From UBA2402 sp044371005 (lineage in GTDB: Bacteria; Planctomycetota; Phycisphaerae; Phycisphaerales; UBA1924): a DNA stretch of 64,000 nucleotides. The notes beneath the pieces were generated by a model, which saw nothing but the letters and a program-made list of their open reading frames with translations, made no database searches and had not been told where the DNA came from. The stretch is from NCBI GenBank assembly GCA_044371005.1, contig JBILUL010000005.1:12733-76732 (forward strand). Direction: 5' to 3'. Shown here piece by piece: positions 61,481 through 64,000 of this stretch (within the stretch, counting starts at the first letter, position 1; the number at the start of each line of letters is the position of its first letter). A program made the translations under genes and the position numbers.

Positions 61481-62728
61481 TTACTTGGGATTCGCCGGAT
61501 CCGCAGCCTTCTCCGCTTCCTTCTTGGCCCGCTCTTCCATGCGGCGGCGCATATCCGCTTCCATCTTCTCCTTCAACGCAGCCGGAGGCTCAGACGGCGT
61601 GAGCGTCGGACTGCCAGGCTTGGCCGCAGGAACCGGAATCGCCGGTGCCGGCGCAACCGCCGGTGCCGGTGCGGGTTCAATCTTGAGCACATCAAGGTCG
61701 AACGTCAGCGTCGCCATCGGCGGAACCTTGCCGCGGCTTCCACGCTCGCCGTACGCAAGTGCCGGCGGAATCACCACGCGCCGCTTCATGCCCGCCTGAA
61801 CGTCAGCCATCGCGACGTTCCAGCCTTCAATCAGCTTCGAACCCTTTGCGTACTGGAAGGGCTGGTTGCGCTCGTAGGAGCTGTCAAACACGTTTCCGTT
61901 CTCGAGGTAGCCCGCGTAGTTGAGCGTCACGAGCTCACCATCCTTGGCCGGCTCTCCGCTGAGCGTCGAGGGATAGGAGATCATGATGAGGCCGCTCTCC
62001 CACTTCTTCGTGGTCACGCCCACATCAGCCTTCTTGAATGAGTAGAACTTGCCCGCTTCCGGACCCCAGACCTGCTTGCCATCAGCATCGAAGCCGCGGT
62101 CTGCGACATTGATGCCGTCAGCACTCAACTCGATCTGGCTGGTCATTTCAACTGCACCACCAACCGACGTGGCGTAGCCGACCGGAGTCTGGCCGACGAG
62201 CTTGCCACCTTCAGCCTTGAGCGGAATGTCCATGGTCGCCACCAGATCATCGCCGCTGAGCGCGGGGAAGGCTTCGGGAGCCGCCCAGAGGCCAACGACG
62301 CTGGCAAGCGTGCCCTTGCTGCGGCGGAACTCGTGCGACTGCAGGTGCCACGTGCCCTTGACCTTGGTCAGACGCCAGATCAGATGGCGATAGGGACGAT
62401 TCAGGCCATCAGCCCGCGCCATCTCGACATACATCACGTTGTTCATGCCGGCAATCGCCACAGGCGCGATGCTGACGATGATGTCCGAAGCCGCGGCACC
62501 TGCCGCAGCGACCGGCTCTGAGGTCTTCCAGGAACCAGTCAGCATGGTGCCCACGGACTGAGCTTCTGCATCGCTCCACGCCGGAGCCTTGCTGGTGACA
62601 ACGGCCGTCGCCTTGGACAGATCGATGGCCGGAGCCGTCGTCGCCTGCCCCTGGGCAACCGTGGCGCCACTGCTGAGCAGAAGGGCCGCCACGGAAATGA
62701 ACGATGCACGAGTAATGGTGTTTTTCAT
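61481..62728 (-). CDS. Exported CpcT/CpeT-like domain fused to FKBP peptidyl-prolyl isomerase
   Basis: Protein of 415 residues with a signal peptide (ITRASFISVAALLLSSGATVA). The middle (about 45-240) resembles CpcT/CpeT proteins: MLTGSWKTSE, VMYVEMARADG, NRPYRHLIWRL, then DRGFDADGKQVWG and GKFYSFKK. The FKBP domain (about 255-350) has LVTLNYAGYLENGNVFDSSY, LIEGWNVAMADVQAGMKRRV and VIPPALAYGERG. A Pro/Ala linker and a charged helix (EKMEADMRRRMEERAKKEAE) end the protein. CpeT proteins in cyanobacteria attach bilins to phycobiliproteins, but relatives outside phototrophs have unknown roles. Confidence 0.82.
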   Translation of the reverse strand: MKNTITRASFISVAALLLSSGATVAQGQATTAPAIDLSKATAVVTSKAPAWSDAEAQSVGTMLTGSWKTSEPVAAAGAAASDIIVSIAPVAIAGMNNVMYVEMARADGLNRPYRHLIWRLTKVKGTWHLQSHEFRRSKGTLASVVGLWAAPEAFPALSGDDLVATMDIPLKAEGGKLVGQTPVGYATSVGGAVEMTSQIELSADGINVADRGFDADGKQVWGPEAGKFYSFKKADVGVTTKKWESGLIMISYPSTLSGEPAKDGELVTLNYAGYLENGNVFDSSYERNQPFQYAKGSKLIEGWNVAMADVQAGMKRRVVIPPALAYGERGSRGKVPPMATLTFDLDVLKIEPAPAPAVAPAPAIPVPAAKPGSPTLTPSEPPAALKEKMEADMRRRMEERAKKEAEKAADPANPK

Positions 62729-62976
62729 GGTTTCTACCGGATCTGCGGCCGTTGTTGGCCGCGCCTTCTTTTCGAGAACGAGAACGCCGCGGCGTCGATT
62801 CGCCCGCGGCTTCCGATGCTGTTTTTCGGACAAACCCCTTGGTCCGTCCGCTGGTTATCGGCTACAACCCCTGAAAGAACAAACTTCCAGCGGCCCGGAG
62901 GTGCCAACCCCCGAATCGGGCACTCGGACATTCACCGAACACCCGAGCGATCCCGAAGTGTTGCCGATGCAGAGGA

Positions 62977-63951
62977 TCACCCGAGCTCGGGGAAGAGCTT
63001 TGCCACCGCGGCAACCAAGTCCTTCACGTGTGAGACCGACTCGTCCATCAGTTTCTGTTCATCGGGCGTCATTTTGAAGGTGATGATGCGCTCGACACCG
63101 TTGGCGCCAAGCATCGCCGGAACGCCGACGAAGTACCCCTTGCCCTTGGCACCCGGGGCGACGCCGAACTGATCCTCGCAGTACGCCGCGGAAGGGATGA
63201 TCCGCTTCTTGTCCTTGACGATCGCCTCGACCATCTGAATGGTGCCGCTGGCCGGTGCGTAGTACGCGCTGGTGCCCATCAGCTTCACAATCTCGCCACC
63301 ACCGACCTTGGCGCGATCAACGCACGCCTTGACGGTGGCTTCGGGGAGCAGGTCGAGCACCGGAATGCCGCTGACGCTCGTGAGGCGGGGAAGCGGAACC
63401 ATGTCGTCACCGTGACCACCCAGCAGCAGCGCCGAGATGTCCTCGACAGAGCACTTGAGCTCCATCGCCAGGAACTCCTTGTAGCGGGCCACATCGAGCG
63501 CGCCAGCCTGGCCGAGCACGCGATGCGTCGGGAAGCCAGTGACCTTCCAGGCGGTGTAGACCATCGCGTCCAGCGGGTTGCTGACGACGATGACGATCGA
63601 GTCGGGCGCGTACTCGCGGACCTTCTCGCTGACATCCTTGACGATCTTCACGTTGATCTGAATGAGGTCATCGCGGCTCATGCCCGGCTTGCGGGGCATG
63701 CCCGCAGTGATCACCACCACATCCGAGCCGGCAATGTCCTTGTAATCGCTGGTGCCCAGGATGTTCGCGTCGAACCCCTCGATGGGAGCGCAGCAGGAAA
63801 GGTCGAGCGCCTTGCCCTTTGCGAAGTCAGCCCGTTCAGGAATCTCAAGCAGCACGATGTCGCCCAGCTCCTTGGCCGCGGCCCAGTGTGCACAAGTGGC
63901 TCCGACGTTTCCTGCACCGATAATGCTGATTTTTGCGCGGCGAGTAGCCAT
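62977..63951 (-). CDS. mdh: Malate dehydrogenase (LDH-like type)
   Basis: NAD-dependent enzyme interconverting malate and oxaloacetate in the TCA cycle, 324 residues. The Rossmann motif is IGAGNVGAT (11-19). Substrate-binding Arg87 and Arg93 lie in AGMPRKPGMSRDD, where the first Arg distinguishes MDH from lactate dehydrogenase. VSNPLDAM and the catalytic His180 in GGHGDDMVPL are present. A purine-rich AAGGAAG lies upstream of the ATG. Confidence 0.95.
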   Translation of the reverse strand: MATRRAKISIIGAGNVGATCAHWAAAKELGDIVLLEIPERADFAKGKALDLSCCAPIEGFDANILGTSDYKDIAGSDVVVITAGMPRKPGMSRDDLIQINVKIVKDVSEKVREYAPDSIVIVVSNPLDAMVYTAWKVTGFPTHRVLGQAGALDVARYKEFLAMELKCSVEDISALLLGGHGDDMVPLPRLTSVSGIPVLDLLPEATVKACVDRAKVGGGEIVKLMGTSAYYAPASGTIQMVEAIVKDKKRIIPSAAYCEDQFGVAPGAKGKGYFVGVPAMLGANGVERIITFKMTPDEQKLMDESVSHVKDLVAAVAKLFPELG

Positions 63952-64000
63952 GAATCTTCGCTTCCTTTCAACTCAAAAACACCTGAAAAACCCCTGAGTG
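63952..64000. other. Upstream flank of mdh, cut by window edge
   Basis: A+T-rich stretch that includes the mdh ribosome-binding site; its promoter is probably partly outside the window. Confidence 0.5.

Noticed and set aside
1..64000. CRISPR arrays, insertion sequences, prophage or integrase genes
   Set aside because: No regularly spaced direct repeats, transposase, integrase or phage structural genes were seen anywhere in the window.

Overview
The window looks like a chromosomal segment of a flagellated planctomycete of the class Phycisphaerae. This rests on several sequence traits: high G+C with the frequent CCGCGG hexamer; secreted proteins ending in a paired EF-hand (dockerin-like) tag of the form CPADFNQDGGVDG...GGC-stop; a PEP-CTERM-like tail; planctomycete-style pseudopilins; and a flagellar cluster in an order not seen in Proteobacteria. 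No rRNA, tRNA, CRISPR array, insertion sequence or prophage was found. Taxonomy is inferred, not computed.

Left part (1-13644), mostly minus strand: an FHA-GAF-SpoIIE phosphatase; a CpxRA-like response regulator/sensor kinase pair with ATGA overlap; metG (plus strand); a large secreted dockerin-tagged protein; an ECF sigma factor with an overlapping membrane anti-sigma candidate, next to a rhomboid protease carrying TPR repeats; trpS; and a LOG-family protein.

Middle (13705-28423), mostly plus strand: a PAS-LuxR regulator; a histidine-rich exported protein behind a 24-bp inverted repeat; a pseudopilin; two paralogous secreted proteins that carry different C-terminal tags (EF-hand pair versus PEP-CTERM); scpA, an NfeD-like protein and pgi; a 1001-residue MASE1/PAS/PAS hybrid histidine kinase; a protein with about twelve tandem EF-hand loops; lpdA; and an MtfA-type zinc peptidase. 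Several strong hairpin terminators separate these units.

Right-centre (28599-56655), all minus strand: a roughly 25-kb flagellar cluster. In transcription order it reads: TPR protein, FlgN-like chaperone, FlrB-like kinase, FlrC-like sigma-54 activator, flgB, flgC, fliE, fliF, fliG, fliH, fliI, fliJ, a MotE-like gene, fliK, flgD, a TIGR02530-like gene, flgE, a small membrane protein, fliL, fliN, fliO, fliP, fliQ, fliR, flhB, flhA, a second small membrane protein, and fliA (sigma-28). It encodes the rod base, MS ring, part of the C ring, the export gate and ATPase, the hook with its cap and ruler, and a two-tier regulator set (sigma-54 activator plus sigma-28). Missing from the usual places are fliM, motA/motB and flhF/flhG. 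Filament, FlgF/G and chemotaxis genes are also absent from the window.

Right end (56823-63951): a pseudopilin-like gene without a prepilin peptidase motif converges on a probable dnaJ-like / polyprenyl glycosylphosphotransferase / uvrC operon. The UvrC lacks the C-terminal HhH domain. Then come a CpeT-like/FKBP fusion protein and malate dehydrogenase. The observations most worth following are the cysteine-bracketed EF-hand tag system and its swap with PEP-CTERM, the incomplete flagellar C-ring/stator gene set with its novel small membrane proteins, the CpeT-FKBP fusion, and the rhomboid/ECF sigma/anti-sigma neighbourhood.
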